Shown: positions 43,167 to 53,657, counted from the stretch's first letter. The stretch is 64,000 nt of DNA from Pseudoalteromonas piratica (GCF_000788395.1 NZ_CP009889.1:1364001-1428000), one strand, 5' to 3'. Numbers and translations are program-made. Notes: generated from the sequence alone by a model not told the origin.

Positions 43167-46100
43167 TTATTCAAAACGTCTTATTAAATTATTAAGGCGT
43201 TGATACTCCTGCATGACACTCAAATCAGGTGATTGCTCTAAAATTTTATTTAGACAATCTTTTAGCTCAAACGGAGGTCCGAAATTAGGTTCATCACAGA
43301 GTAAAGTATCAAGGAAAACCAAAGCTTCTTTAGGGTATAATTCAATAACTTCACTTGATTTTAAACAGTGTACAATATATTCAGTATTATCAATTCTTGT
43401 TAAGTTATGTCTAATTAATTTCATAGCATCTTCAAAATATTCTTTAGCATTGATACAAAGTAATGCTAATTGATTAACAGTTTGCTCTGAAGGGTTGATT
43501 TCTTTTGGCCATATTTTAATTAGAAAGTTCTTAATACGATGGTTCCAATACTCTCTATACTTGTCACCTGAATTAGACAAGGCGTCGCTTAAGGACGAAA
43601 CCACTTCATATAGTGCATTCTCTGGTAAAGAACTAAATGCTGAAGCTAATTCTTTTGTTTTAAACTCTTCATATTTTTGAAGAGCTACATAAGTCAAAAA
43701 TCTTGAATATTGCTCTTTTGTTTCACCTAAATCTTCATAGAAATTAGCTGTATCCAATAGTTCTGACTTGATACTTACTAAAAACGACTTATGTAATCTT
43801 GGCGACCATAAATAACTCCTCCAAGCTAAAGTCGCAACATCCCTATTTTCCCAGTTAAATAACGGTAAGATATGTTGTTTCGACCACTCGGGTGAAACTC
43901 TGTAAAGTGACAGTGCGTTGGTTACTACAATTACCCTAGATAAATTATAAACATCGCTTTCATTAGTCACTAACATCTCAAATCGTTCACGATATTTATC
44001 TTCAAGCCCAGCATTATCGTTAGGCTTTTCTTCATACCAACGAATAAATAAGCTTTCAGTTGTGATACCTATGGGATGATTTATTGCTGCTGTAATAACG
44101 TCATTAACTTCATCATATTCAAAGTCATATGGGGCGGTTAATAATCTATCAACAAAGGAAAAATACTGCTCTTCCCTTAGAGCCCTACAGTTCGTATTGT
44201 TTTTTAACCACCGTGATAAATTCCACGCAATATCTTTTAACTTGAGCTCATCCATTTCAAGAAAAACATTCGCTAAAGATCGCCAAGCTTTAATACTTAG
44301 TCGCTTTGACTCAGTCCAAACATTTAACGCTTGTCTCCAACGTTCAGGTATCCATATATTTTCTTCTTCAAGCACCAAGAGTGCATTTTTAGCCAAAGTA
44401 AAATTATTTTTGCATCGAATTGACCAATCATCGTCATCCCAATGATCGTGATCTGGTTTAGATTTCAACCATTCTATTAGTTCAGCTTCATTTGTTGGGC
44501 TAGGCGAAGTATCTCGATAGTAACTTCCATCTCCCATCCAGAATGGGAACTCTTCTTTTTGCTCTTCGTCCAACTCCCACTGGGGGTTTTCTTGCTTAAT
44601 GTTTTGATAAACTTGCTCAGCTTCTTCATCAAAGACTAAGCCTGCCTGTTTCAGCTTTTCGAGGCGCAACCATTGTTCTCTAATAACTAAATGGTCAAAC
44701 TCTTCTTCTGTTAATCCCTCTTTAAACCACTCTCTCCTTGGCCCTAAACAAATATTGGCCAACAAACGACTCGTATTTACAGCATCAAAACGTTGAGCCA
44801 AGTGCGGTAGTAACTGCAAAAGTTCTCTTTGTGAAGACACACTCCAAAGCCATCTTGCATCTTCTTGTTCAAGCCAGCCATTAATCTCTGCTGCCGTAAT
44901 TAAAGCAAATTTAGAAACAGCGAAAAATGCTAACCTCTTGAAAATCGGAAAAGGTGTTAACCACCAAATTGACACTATACTTTTTGCTTTGGTGGCATCC
45001 TTTTCTAGTAACGAAAGCCAAGAGTCTCTGACAAGATCAATTAAAATAGTCCAATTGTTATAATCTTTATTTTGAGGGTGTTCAGAAATTGACGGCTGAT
45101 GTATGTAGGTGTAGTCAGTGTATTCGTCAACCCCACCAAGAGCTGACTTTAATTCCATCAGCTCAATCAACAATGCATTTACGTCATAAAAGATTGAAGA
45201 TATATCCGAGCCCCACGTATCAACCCTTGCTATATGCTCAACAGCAGAATGTGCAAATGAGGTGCTAAGATCAACCTCCCAATCAAGATACTTTTTCAGT
45301 CCATCTCTATACTCTTCGCCCAATGAGTTTAATGGTTTTCTAAAAGTAACTACTGGAGCTAAAGCTTTTCTAAGTTTACTTTTTAATGCAGGTGTAATTC
45401 CTGTATTTTTATATTCATCAGCCCAACTATAAAGGTTGTGATGATGGGGAGAATGAGCACAGTAACCAGCTAAAACTAAATTCCAAACTGTTAACATTTC
45501 CTCACTTAAAACTGCATCACTACTTTTTCGTATTAACTCTTCAAAATATGCGTTGTTCCCATCTTTTTTCTGTTTTATTTGTTCCGATATCTCTTTTTCA
45601 ATCAAAAAATGAAGTTGACTATTTAACACTCCACCTCTCTTTTGAAGAAACAAAACCAGTTCAGGATTATTAAGGTGACATACAAGCCATTTACTAAGGC
45701 CTCGCATAACATTATCCCACTGCGGCTCGATATAAGAGGAATGAGATAAAGCCATTAAAGGTGATTGCGAGCTTCTTGCTGGGCGACAAAATAAACTGAA
45801 CGTTGCTTCTGGTTTGATACCAGAATCGAAGATTCCAAAACGATTTAATTCTTCACCTTTTAATTCGATAGTGTCTAAAACTGACAACCAACTTAATGGC
45901 GGTGATGGAATGAGGTTTGAAAATGTCTTTGCTGGAATACCGCTTGGATCGCTTAGGGCCCAAGCTAATTTCCTTGCATATTCATTATAGTAGTCCGAAC
46001 TAGTTGGTTTAAATGGTGCAGTAGTAGCGACTATTTGTTCTTTGCCACTAAGGCCATCTTTATAAGTATTTGACCAATTTATTAACGTCTTATGTAAGTA

Positions 46101-46937
46101 ATAATGTTTTTGAAAACTCTTATATAAAATTGGTGTAACATTTTTTGCTTTCCACTGCTTATACTCATCGTCAAATTTGCCTTTCTTAAATTCTCCAAAA
46201 GCAAACATTTCCGGTGGTGACTCACCAAGTAGCCTATCAGCAGCTAGAGCATCCATCATATAACGAAGTACCGGATCATTTAGACTATAACCAACAAAAC
46301 ATACGGTATAGCTACGAAATAACTCGCTCACAAATCTGGCAGCCCAACGCTCTGTCAAATAAGCTAAACCAAAATCACCACTTGAAATTACCAAATGATC
46401 TAACTCAGCGCTGTTCAATGGCTCTGGTAAAAGGCCATGTAAGTAAACTAAACCATTCCACCTATTTTTGGGCACTGGCAGCAATGGAGCTTTATACACT
46501 GGATAATTCAACTTTTCTTGCTCACCAGCCTTATCGAAAATACGATCAAAATTTGTCGTTATTAATCTAGTTTTCTTATCCTTAGTTAATGACAGTTGAA
46601 GCAGTGCCCGGTGAGTAGATGTCGCATTGGTAAGTGAGTAATCAGGCTCTAAAAGCTTAGCCATTTCCTGACGAACGTCCCTCCGCCATTCGTTAGTTTG
46701 TTTTACAGCCTCCAATAACGACACAGCTGTATCAAATTGCCCAGCTTTTAAAGCTTGTTCTTGCACAGCATCAGGAGTTACCCCCATTTTTTCATACAGC
46801 TTCCAAACTAATCCGCCAAAGCCTGGTAATCCAGCAGGGAATGAAATTCCGGCACCACAAAAAAAGACCACTTTGCCTTCTTCATGTGCTTGGAGTAATT
46901 TTTCAGGTACTTCGGGTCCATTTTTAACAAACTGCAT
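43167..46937 (-). CDS. Large SIR2-domain protein, probable anti-phage NADase
   Basis: The product has 1256 residues. Residues 20-290 are a SIR2-like domain: VVFFCGAGIS (GAG at 28-30), TTNFDRIFD with N129, YLHG with H167, and CFVGYSLNDPVLRYMM from 213. These are the NAD-binding and catalytic residues. The other 950 residues are helical, rich in Trp, Leu and Glu, with no motif I can name; SIR2 proteins with a C-terminal DUF4020 have this kind of layout. Known defence-associated sirtuins (DSR, Thoeris ThsA) deplete NAD after phage attack and stop cell growth. Here the gene is alone, flanked by a LysR remnant and core metabolic genes. AGAGGGAAC lies 10 bases before ATG 46937. Assignment to a named system needs a profile search. 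Confidence 0.85.
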   Translation of the reverse strand: MQFVKNGPEVPEKLLQAHEEGKVVFFCGAGISFPAGLPGFGGLVWKLYEKMGVTPDAVQEQALKAGQFDTAVSLLEAVKQTNEWRRDVRQEMAKLLEPDYSLTNATSTHRALLQLSLTKDKKTRLITTNFDRIFDKAGEQEKLNYPVYKAPLLPVPKNRWNGLVYLHGLLPEPLNSAELDHLVISSGDFGLAYLTERWAARFVSELFRSYTVCFVGYSLNDPVLRYMMDALAADRLLGESPPEMFAFGEFKKGKFDDEYKQWKAKNVTPILYKSFQKHYYLHKTLINWSNTYKDGLSGKEQIVATTAPFKPTSSDYYNEYARKLAWALSDPSGIPAKTFSNLIPSPPLSWLSVLDTIELKGEELNRFGIFDSGIKPEATFSLFCRPARSSQSPLMALSHSSYIEPQWDNVMRGLSKWLVCHLNNPELVLFLQKRGGVLNSQLHFLIEKEISEQIKQKKDGNNAYFEELIRKSSDAVLSEEMLTVWNLVLAGYCAHSPHHHNLYSWADEYKNTGITPALKSKLRKALAPVVTFRKPLNSLGEEYRDGLKKYLDWEVDLSTSFAHSAVEHIARVDTWGSDISSIFYDVNALLIELMELKSALGGVDEYTDYTYIHQPSISEHPQNKDYNNWTILIDLVRDSWLSLLEKDATKAKSIVSIWWLTPFPIFKRLAFFAVSKFALITAAEINGWLEQEDARWLWSVSSQRELLQLLPHLAQRFDAVNTSRLLANICLGPRREWFKEGLTEEEFDHLVIREQWLRLEKLKQAGLVFDEEAEQVYQNIKQENPQWELDEEQKEEFPFWMGDGSYYRDTSPSPTNEAELIEWLKSKPDHDHWDDDDWSIRCKNNFTLAKNALLVLEEENIWIPERWRQALNVWTESKRLSIKAWRSLANVFLEMDELKLKDIAWNLSRWLKNNTNCRALREEQYFSFVDRLLTAPYDFEYDEVNDVITAAINHPIGITTESLFIRWYEEKPNDNAGLEDKYRERFEMLVTNESDVYNLSRVIVVTNALSLYRVSPEWSKQHILPLFNWENRDVATLAWRSYLWSPRLHKSFLVSIKSELLDTANFYEDLGETKEQYSRFLTYVALQKYEEFKTKELASAFSSLPENALYEVVSSLSDALSNSGDKYREYWNHRIKNFLIKIWPKEINPSEQTVNQLALLCINAKEYFEDAMKLIRHNLTRIDNTEYIVHCLKSSEVIELYPKEALVFLDTLLCDEPNFGPPFELKDCLNKILEQSPDLSVMQEYQRLNNLIRRFE

Positions 46938-47095
46938 CTAACTATAGTTCCCTCTTAAATTCATAGGTTTCATTAACAGTAAAGTAAGTCACATTACTGT
47001 TCTTCGACTCAATTAAAGCAACAGCATAATCACTCTAACTGATATACAAAAACCTAAATCTTTTCTACAACATCCTACCCCAATTCCCCAAACAA

Positions 47096-47121
47096 AAAAA
47101 GCAGCCATAAGGCTGCTTTTT
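47096..47121 (-). terminator. Terminator of the gcv operon
   Basis: AAAAAGCAGCC (47096-47106) pairs with GGCTGCTTTTT (47111-47121) across a 4-base loop. It is an ideal intrinsic terminator 28 bases beyond the gcvP stop. Confidence 0.92.
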
Positions 47122-47148
47122 ATTACATTCTATAACTAAGTCAAAGAC

Positions 47149-50040
47149 TTACTCATCACGATACGTATCAACCGCAGGGCATGAACAGATCAAGTTACGG
47201 TCGCCGAACACGTCATCAATACGTGTTACTGTTGGCCAGAACTTGTCTTTTGCTACCGCTGGTACTGGGAATGCCGCGTAGAAGCGGTCGTATGCACGCT
47301 CCCACTCGTTACCTAGTACGTCAGCTTGCGTGTGCGGTGCAAATACTAATGGATTGTTTTCTACTGTCCACTCGCCTGATTCAACTTTTGCAATTTCCTT
47401 ACGGATTGAGATCATTGCTTCGATGAAACGATCAATCTCTACTTTGCTTTCTGATTCAGTTGGCTCAATCATTAGCGTGCCCGCTACTGGGAACGACATT
47501 GTTGGTGCGTGGAAACCGTAGTCCATTAAGCGTTTTGCTACGTCCATTTCAGAAATGCCTGAGCTTTCTTTAAGAGGGCGTAAGTCAACAATACATTCGT
47601 GTGCAACGCGGTTGTTTTGGCCGCGGTATAAAATTGGGTAATGTTCGCTTAGCTTTTCAGTTAGGTAGTTTGCACTGATTATCGCTGTTTCAGTTGCTTG
47701 CTTAAGGCCTTCCGAACCCATCATTGCAATGTATGCCCATGAAATCGGTAGAATTGCTGCAGAGCCGTAAGGTGCTGCTGATACTGCGCCGTTACCTTCA
47801 GTTGTACCCGGTACGTTAATAACACTGTGGTTAGGCATAAATGGTGCAAGGTGCGATTTAACACCGATTGGACCAACACCTGGGCCACCGCCACCGTGTG
47901 GAATACAGAATGTTTTGTGTAGGTTAAGGTGCGAAACGTCAGAACCGATAAAGCCTGGGCTAGTTACGCCAACCTGTGCGTTCATGTTCGCGCCGTCCAT
48001 GTAAACTTGGCCGCCGTGCTGGTGAACGATGTCACAAATCTCTTTAATTGTATCTTCAAATACACCGTGGGTAGACGGGTAAGTGATCATGATACAAGAT
48101 AGGTTTTCTGAAACTTCTTCTGCTTTTGCTTTAAGGTCAGCAACGTCAACGTTACCTTGCTTATCACACTCAACAACCACAACTTTCATGCTTGCCATTT
48201 GTGCAGATGCAGGGTTAGTACCGTGTGCAGAGCTTGGGATTAAGCACACATTACGGTGACCTTCGCCGCGTGACTCGTGGTATTTACGAATTGCGATAAG
48301 ACCTGCGTATTCACCTTGCGCACCTGAGTTAGGCTGCATTGATACTGCATCGTAACCAGTTACATCAACTAACCAGTCGTGTAACTCGTTGATCATTACT
48401 TGGTAACCTTCTGCTTGGTCTAGCGGGCAGAATGGGTGCATGTTTGCAAATTCAGGCCAAGTAATTGGGATCATCTCAGCGGTCGCGTTTAGTTTCATAG
48501 TACATGAACCAAGCGAGATCATTGAGTGGTTAAGCGCTAAGTCTTTGTTTTCTAGGCGCTTGATATAACGCAGCATTTCAGTTTCGCTGTGGTAGCTGTT
48601 GAAATTAGGGTGCGTTAAGAATTCGTCATCACGTACTAGGCTTGCTGGAATACCTGTGATGTTGTCAGCTGTTACTTGTGCATCAAGTGCTGCAACGTCA
48701 AGACCGTGGCCTGCGCCTAGGATGATGTCGAATAATTCAGCAACGTCTTCACGTGTTGTCGTTTCGTTAACTGAAATTGAGAATTCACCGTCGTGGTTTT
48801 TAGCAAAGTTAATCTCTGCTGCTTCTGCACGTGCAACAACTTCATCTTTGTTGCTGGTTACTGTGATGGTGTCAAACCAAGTATCGTGCTTAAGCGTAAC
48901 GCCTTTTGCTTTTAAGCCTGTTGCTAAAATGCTGGCAAAACGGTTAATGCGTGATGCGATTGTGCGTAGGCCTTCTGCACCGTGGTAAACCGCGTAGAAC
49001 GCAGCCATGTTTGCAAGTAACACCTGTGCAGTACAGATATTTGAGTTCGCTTTTTCACGGCGGATGTGCTGCTCACGTGTTTGCATTGCCATACGTAGTG
49101 CATCGTTACCTAAACGGTCTTTAGAAACACCAATAATACGGCCAGGTAGTGAACGCTTGTACTTATCGCGTGTTGCGAAGAACGCCGCGTGAGGACCACC
49201 GTAACCCATAGGTACACCAAAGCGCTGTGCAGAACCTAATACTACGTCTGCGCCTAGTTTACCTGGCGCTTTAAGTAGAATAAGTGACATGATGTCTGCT
49301 GCCACGCATGCGATTGCTTTTTTGTCTTGTACGTCTGCGATTAGGTCTTGTACGTCTACAACTTCACCCGTTGTGCTCGGGTATTGGAAAAGCGCACCGA
49401 AGATTTCGTGGTTTACTGCATCTGCTGCAGGGCCAACAACTACCTCAAAACCAAACTGCTCTGCACGTGTTGCAACAACGTCGATTGTTTGCGCGTGTAC
49501 GTCTTCTGCAATAAAGAAGATGTTTGCTTTTTTCGCTTTCGATACGCGCTTAGCAAGTGCCATTGCTTCTGCAGCAGCAGTTGCTTCGTCAAGTAATGAC
49601 GCAGACGCAAGATCTAAACCTGTTAAATCCATTGAAAGCGTTTGGAAGTTAAGCAGTGACTCTAAACGACCTTGCGCGATTTCTGGCTGGTATGGCGTGT
49701 ATGCTGTGTACCAACCTGGGTTTTCTAACACGTTACGTAAAATTACGTTAGGTGTGTGCGTTGGGTGGTAGCCCTGACCAATATAAGATTTAAAAATCTT
49801 ATTTTTGCTTGCTACTGATTTTAAGTAGCTAAGCGTTTCAACTTCAGTGCGGCTTTCACCAATGCTAAGACCTTGCTCTAAACGAATACTTGCAGGCACG
49901 GTTTCGTTCATAAGCTCTTCAACACTTGATACGCCCAGCTCAGCTAGCATTGCTGAAATCTGGTTTGCGTCCGGACCGATATGGCGGCGGATAAAATCTT
50001 GCTTTTGCTCAAGTTGTTCAAGCGATTTTACGTTTGACAT
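47149..50040 (-). CDS. gcvP: Glycine dehydrogenase (decarboxylating), P protein
   Basis: The product has 963 residues, the length of a single-chain bacterial P protein. It decarboxylates glycine with pyridoxal phosphate and passes the aminomethyl group to the lipoyl arm of GcvH. The N-terminal half begins [18 protein letters not shown]. The C-terminal half holds the cofactor Lys in [18 protein letters not shown] and the Gly-rich loop that follows. CSCPAVDTY at the end is typical. AGGAAGTT precedes ATG 50040. It is the last gene of the operon, separated from gcvH by 241 bases with a hairpin, so part of its transcription may start in that gap. Codon use is that of a highly expressed gene. Confidence 0.98.
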   Translation of the reverse strand: MSNVKSLEQLEQKQDFIRRHIGPDANQISAMLAELGVSSVEELMNETVPASIRLEQGLSIGESRTEVETLSYLKSVASKNKIFKSYIGQGYHPTHTPNVILRNVLENPGWYTAYTPYQPEIAQGRLESLLNFQTLSMDLTGLDLASASLLDEATAAAEAMALAKRVSKAKKANIFFIAEDVHAQTIDVVATRAEQFGFEVVVGPAADAVNHEIFGALFQYPSTTGEVVDVQDLIADVQDKKAIACVAADIMSLILLKAPGKLGADVVLGSAQRFGVPMGYGGPHAAFFATRDKYKRSLPGRIIGVSKDRLGNDALRMAMQTREQHIRREKANSNICTAQVLLANMAAFYAVYHGAEGLRTIASRINRFASILATGLKAKGVTLKHDTWFDTITVTSNKDEVVARAEAAEINFAKNHDGEFSISVNETTTREDVAELFDIILGAGHGLDVAALDAQVTADNITGIPASLVRDDEFLTHPNFNSYHSETEMLRYIKRLENKDLALNHSMISLGSCTMKLNATAEMIPITWPEFANMHPFCPLDQAEGYQVMINELHDWLVDVTGYDAVSMQPNSGAQGEYAGLIAIRKYHESRGEGHRNVCLIPSSAHGTNPASAQMASMKVVVVECDKQGNVDVADLKAKAEEVSENLSCIMITYPSTHGVFEDTIKEICDIVHQHGGQVYMDGANMNAQVGVTSPGFIGSDVSHLNLHKTFCIPHGGGGPGVGPIGVKSHLAPFMPNHSVINVPGTTEGNGAVSAAPYGSAAILPISWAYIAMMGSEGLKQATETAIISANYLTEKLSEHYPILYRGQNNRVAHECIVDLRPLKESSGISEMDVAKRLMDYGFHAPTMSFPVAGTLMIEPTESESKVEIDRFIEAMISIRKEIAKVESGEWTVENNPLVFAPHTQADVLGNEWERAYDRFYAAFPVPAVAKDKFWPTVTRIDDVFGDRNLICSCPAVDTYRDE

Positions 50041-50231
50041 GTGTCTAACTTCCTATGGCATTTACATACACGACTAGCTAACAATACTGTGTGCTCAGTA
50101 CGGTTAGGCAGCTTTTCATCAGCGCACTATAAATGAGCTAAATGATTGGCTTTACTAATCAAAAATTTAATAAATATTTAAAATTTTTATCTTTAAATAA
50201 AAGATTTAAATATTTACTGAGTGTAAAAACA

Positions 50232-50259
50232 TGAAAAGCTCCAAAATTGGAGCTTTTCA
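50232..50259 (-). terminator. Hairpin after gcvH
   Basis: TGAAAAGCTCCAA (50232-50244) pairs with TTGGAGCTTTTCA (50247-50259) with almost no loop beyond two A residues. On the minus strand it is followed by CATGTTTTTACAC. It probably ends or weakens transcription between gcvH and gcvP. Confidence 0.75.
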
Positions 50260-50281
50260 CTGTAATTCGTTATACGAAGAA

Positions 50282-50671
50282 TTAGTCTTCGTCGATCGAA
50301 TTTTCGTAACCTTCTGCGTCTAGTAGGTTATCAAGTTCTGACTCGTCAGATGCTTTGATTTTGAATAACCAACCGTCGCCGTAAGGGTCTGAGTTAACTG
50401 TTTCTGGAGAATCTTCTAGTTCTTCGTTGATTTCAACGATAGTACCTGAGATTGGTGCGTAAATATCAGACGCTGCTTTTACAGATTCTGCTACTGCACA
50501 GTCTTCACCTGCATCTACTTCGTCGTCTACGTCTGGTAGGTCAACGAAAACCATATCACCTAATAGCTCTTGTGCGTGCTCAGAGATACCTACTGAGTAA
50601 ACACCATTACCTTCAGCGCGAACCCATTCGTGTGAAGATGCATATTTTAAATCGGCAGGGATATTGCTCAT
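50282..50671 (-). CDS. gcvH: Glycine cleavage system H protein
   Basis: This 129-residue carrier shuttles the aminomethyl group between P, T and L proteins on a lipoyl arm. The lipoylated Lys is K65 in [25 protein letters not shown] at the start and [14 protein letters not shown] near the end are conserved. GAAGGATTTATAAGA precedes the ATG. It is second in gcvT-gcvH-gcvP, 72 bases after gcvT. Confidence 0.98.
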   Translation of the reverse strand: MSNIPADLKYASSHEWVRAEGNGVYSVGISEHAQELLGDMVFVDLPDVDDEVDAGEDCAVAESVKAASDIYAPISGTIVEINEELEDSPETVNSDPYGDGWLFKIKASDESELDNLLDAEGYENSIDED

Positions 50672-50701
50672 TCTTATAAATCCTTCGGTTTAATTTTGTT
50701 A

Positions 50702-50735
50702 TACCAAAATTGGTACTAAGGGGTATTAATACCCC
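50702..50735. repeat. Two palindromes in the gcvT-gcvH spacer
   Basis: GGGGTATTAATACCCC (50720-50735) is a perfect 16-base palindrome, and TACCAAAATTGGTA (50702-50715) lies beside it. They fill most of the 72-base spacer. They could shape the mRNA between the two genes. Confidence 0.6.
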
Positions 50736-50743
50736 ATATCGAT

Positions 50744-51826
50744 TTAGATTACTGATTTACCATTGCGTACAAAGCAAGGTTTTACAACTTTTACGTCAAC
50801 GTGCTTTTTACGCATTTCAACTTGTGCAGTGTCGCCAGTTGAGCGTGGCACACGCGCAAGGGCAATACTGTGGCCTAGTGTAGGTGAGAATGTACCAGAA
50901 GTAATCACACCTTCGCCACCGTCAACAATTACTTTAAGACCAGCGCGTAGTACGCCTTTTTCTTCAAGCACTAAACCAACAAGTTTGTCAGTGCTTTTTT
51001 CTTCGCGCTGCTTAGCAACCACCTCACGACCGATAAAGTCACGATCTTCAGGTTCCCAAGCCAGTGTCCAAGCCATGTTCGCTGCAAGTGGTGATACCGT
51101 TTCGTCCATATCTTGGCCGTATAGGTTCATACCTGCTTCTAAACGTAGCGTGTCACGTGCACCAAGACCTGCTGGGCGTACGCCTGCGTCTAAAAGTGCT
51201 TGCCATAACGCTTCTGCACCGTCGTTATGAACAACGATTTCATAACCGTCTTCACCAGTATAGCCAGTTGTTGCGATAAATAAATCACCCGCTTGCACAC
51301 CAAAGAATGGTTTCATACCTTCAACGGCAGCTTGTTGATTTTCGTCAAGAATTGTTGCCGTTTTTGCTTTTGCATTCGGGCCTTGTACGGCAATCATTGC
51401 ATACTCTGGGCGCTCAGTAACTTCTACTTTATAGTCAGCTGCAACCGCACCAATGTGTGCTAAGTCTTTTTCACGTGTTGCTGAGTTAACCACTAGGCGG
51501 TACTCAGTCTCAGTGAAGAAATAAATGATAAGGTCGTCAATTACACCGCCTTCGGCGTTAAGCATACCTGTGTATAACGCTTTACCAGCAACTTGTAGTT
51601 TTTCTACATCGTTTGCTACTAGTTTACGTAAGAAAGGTTTTGCATCTTCGCCTTTAACGTCAACAATTGTCATGTGTGACACGTCGAACATACCGGCATC
51701 TTGACGAACAGCGTGGTGCTCTTCGATTTGTGAACCATAGTTGATTGGCATTTCCCAGCCGTGGAAATCAACCATTTTTGCACCCGCTTCAAGATGCTTG
51801 GCGTGTAATACAGTTTTTGAAGTCAT
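50744..51826 (-). CDS. gcvT: Aminomethyltransferase, glycine cleavage T protein
   Basis: The product has 360 residues, the normal length. It moves the one-carbon unit from the H protein to tetrahydrofolate and releases ammonia. Conserved blocks are [32 protein letters not shown], the folate-site [11 protein letters not shown], and [29 protein letters not shown] precedes ATG 51826. It is the first gene of the operon. The leader carries two hairpins but nothing I can identify as a glycine riboswitch. Confidence 0.97.
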   Translation of the reverse strand: MTSKTVLHAKHLEAGAKMVDFHGWEMPINYGSQIEEHHAVRQDAGMFDVSHMTIVDVKGEDAKPFLRKLVANDVEKLQVAGKALYTGMLNAEGGVIDDLIIYFFTETEYRLVVNSATREKDLAHIGAVAADYKVEVTERPEYAMIAVQGPNAKAKTATILDENQQAAVEGMKPFFGVQAGDLFIATTGYTGEDGYEIVVHNDGAEALWQALLDAGVRPAGLGARDTLRLEAGMNLYGQDMDETVSPLAANMAWTLAWEPEDRDFIGREVVAKQREEKSTDKLVGLVLEEKGVLRAGLKVIVDGGEGVITSGTFSPTLGHSIALARVPRSTGDTAQVEMRKKHVDVKVVKPCFVRNGKSVI

Positions 51827-51851
51827 AATATTCCTACACTTTCAAATCTAC

Positions 51852-51897
51852 CCGCACAAGGTGCGGCGTGGCTTCAACAGGACAATTGTCCGGTTGA
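51852..51897. promoter_or_regulatory. Two hairpins in the gcvT leader
   Basis: CCGCAC/GTGCGG (51852-51866) is a tight hairpin 25 bases upstream of the gcvT start. A 24-base near-perfect palindrome (51874-51897) with core GGACAATTGTCC lies next to it. They could be an operator or a leader structure that controls the operon. Confidence 0.5.
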
Positions 51898-51916
51898 GGG
51901 AATAACATGGGCGGCG

Positions 51917-51922
51917 ATTATA
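51917..51922 (-). promoter_or_regulatory. gcvT: Possible -10 box for gcvTHP
   Basis: TATAAT is read on the minus strand, about 90 bases upstream of gcvT. No good -35 hexamer sits 16-18 bases upstream of it, so an activator may be needed, or the box is chance. Confidence 0.3.
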
Positions 51923-52076
51923 CCGAAACAATATGGCTTTCGCACCCAGAAAAGTTATAAGTTTTACGCATTATGTAATTAATTTATTTCAATAATTTTT
52001 ATTTATTAAATTGATTACAACGCTAAATATAAAATAGCGGTCAATCTAACCGCCATTAAGTTTGTTAAGCCTTTGC

Positions 52077-52673
52077 TTAAACTAGTAATTCTGCTTGCTC
52101 GCTAAAGCCTAGTGCATTAAATCGACTTTGCCATTTAGCGAGTTCGTCGCTTTTTGCGACTAGCTCAAAGCCCTTGTGACTTTCTAAATGGGTTGCCGTT
52201 AAAAACACATTACCCGCTTGGCGCGCGTATCGCTGTTGCTCACCGGTTAAAATAATACCTGCGGTTAGTGAAAATTCACTTAACAAGCTCTTAAAGGCGT
52301 TATCACCACGCAGCGCTAATATGCGTAAGTCATTACGGGTGATCACATCAATATCGTGCGACTCTTCCCCTTCACTTAGCGCAGCAACTAAAGCAGGTGC
52401 AATATCGTTATCAACAAAAATACGAAACGCCAGTTCAGTAAAGTAGTAAAGCTCAAGCGCAATCTCATTGCCATTTACTTTTGCTGTGCAACGAAGCCCC
52501 ATTCCCGGCACAGTTAAATGACGTACATCACTGGAAATAAGTGTTTGTAAATACGGTAACGCAGCGCTGCCCGTCACATCAATAATGGTGCGGTCGTTCA
52601 TTTGCGCAAATTCGTTTGCGCCCGTGTATGCATTTTGATGGCTACCAAATAGGTGAGGCACTTGTATTGTCAT
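52077..52673 (-). CDS. Short GcvT-like (folate-binding fold) protein
   Basis: This 198-residue protein has the first half of a GcvT/YgfZ fold: a DVTGSAALPYLQTLISSDVR block like the one in GcvT, then YFTELAFRIFVDND and LRILALRGDNA. The C-terminal barrel of GcvT is missing, and so is the KGCYxGQE motif of YgfZ, so it is neither. ATG 52673 is chosen because GGAG precedes it and the family similarity begins there; a longer frame to 52772 has a tail unlike any protein. It lies upstream of gcvT on the same strand and divergent from a LysR gene. It may be a regulatory or accessory folate-binding protein. Confidence 0.72.
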   Translation of the reverse strand: MTIQVPHLFGSHQNAYTGANEFAQMNDRTIIDVTGSAALPYLQTLISSDVRHLTVPGMGLRCTAKVNGNEIALELYYFTELAFRIFVDNDIAPALVAALSEGEESHDIDVITRNDLRILALRGDNAFKSLLSEFSLTAGIILTGEQQRYARQAGNVFLTATHLESHKGFELVAKSDELAKWQSRFNALGFSEQAELLV

Positions 52674-52814
52674 GCCCAATCTCCAGTGAAAATTAACAAT
52701 CAAAATTATGTTAGGCCACCTTGCAACAATCAAATTGTATTTTTTTATAAATTGATAAATAATACTAATCATTAAACAAAAATAAATTTCAAAATGTAAT
52801 GTGTGGAGTGCTTT

Positions 52815-53657
52815 ATGAAAAATATCCCAACCGATAGCTTGCGCACCTTAATCACAGTGGTTGAGGTTGGCGGTTTTGCCAAAGCCGGTGAATTGCTTGG
52901 TTTATCGCAACCTGCTGTGAGTTTGCAGATTAAGCGTTTAGAAGAGTTATTAGGTAATAAGCTGTTTAAAAAGCAAGGCCAGCGCCAAGTACTTAACCAG
53001 CACGGGGAGATTTTACTGCCGCTAGCAAAGCAACTGCTTCAAGTAAACGACACCATTTTGCAAACCTTTAGCTCTGAAGTATTAGCAGGTAAAGTGCGTT
53101 TGGGTATTCCAAGCGAATTTGCAGCAACGGTGTTGCCTGCCATTATTGGTGATTTTGTAAGCCTCTACCCTGATGTTGCCCTAGAGGTAAAGTCAGAGCT
53201 CAGTAAAAAACTACGCCACAGCGATAACCGCGAACAATACGATTTAATATTGGCACTTTTGGAAGGCCCTGAGCAGTCTAAATACCCTATTTTTATGGAT
53301 GATGAGCTAGTTTGGGTAGGTGATGTAAATAACATTAATACCGAAGTGGTTAATCTGATTGCCGCAGAAGAAGGCTGTATTTATCGCCGCCGCGCTATTG
53401 AAGCACTGGAAAAAGCCGGATTAAAATGGCGTATTGTATATACCAACGCCGACCTTGCTGGCATTAGCGCTGCATTAAAAGAAAACCTTGGCATTACAGT
53501 ACTTGCCAAACACACGGTACCAAACGACTTAAACTGGGCAAAATCCACCAGTCAATTACCAGAACTTGGTGAAGTAGGTATTAGCTTAATCAAACAAAGC
53601 GAAGAGTCGCACGCAGTTGATAAACTCGCTGAGTTTATTCAATTACGATTAAAGTAA
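52815..53657 (+). CDS. LysR family transcriptional regulator
   Basis: The product has 280 residues. The winged helix shows VGGFAKAGELLGLSQPAVSL, then ELLGNKLFKKQGQRQVLNQHG. The effector domain has GKVRLGIPSEFAATVLP and ENLGITVLAKHTVPNDL. GGAG before ATG 52815 decides the start over one 12 bases upstream. It is divergent from the short GcvT-like gene and near gcvTHP; by position it may control both, in a role like GcvA, but it is not clearly an orthologue of GcvA. Confidence 0.9.
   Translation: MKNIPTDSLRTLITVVEVGGFAKAGELLGLSQPAVSLQIKRLEELLGNKLFKKQGQRQVLNQHGEILLPLAKQLLQVNDTILQTFSSEVLAGKVRLGIPSEFAATVLPAIIGDFVSLYPDVALEVKSELSKKLRHSDNREQYDLILALLEGPEQSKYPIFMDDELVWVGDVNNINTEVVNLIAAEEGCIYRRRAIEALEKAGLKWRIVYTNADLAGISAALKENLGITVLAKHTVPNDLNWAKSTSQLPELGEVGISLIKQSEESHAVDKLAEFIQLRLK

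Noticed and set aside
46214-46570. 118-codon plus-strand frame opposite the SIR2 gene
   Set aside because: It is antisense to the well-supported SIR2 domain and has no ribosome site or recognisable product.
47149-50040. Several long plus-strand open frames opposite gcvP (up to 160 codons)
   Set aside because: They follow the codon structure of gcvP, lack ribosome sites and have compositions (Ser, Ala and Cys rich) typical of antisense frames.
51827-52076. Glycine riboswitch upstream of gcvT
   Set aside because: The leader has hairpins, but I could not find the conserved glycine-aptamer core or a tandem arrangement.
52077-52772. Full YgfZ (tRNA-modifying) protein
   Set aside because: The KGCYxGQE motif and the C-terminal barrel are absent, and the extra 33 N-terminal residues of the longer frame look non-coding.
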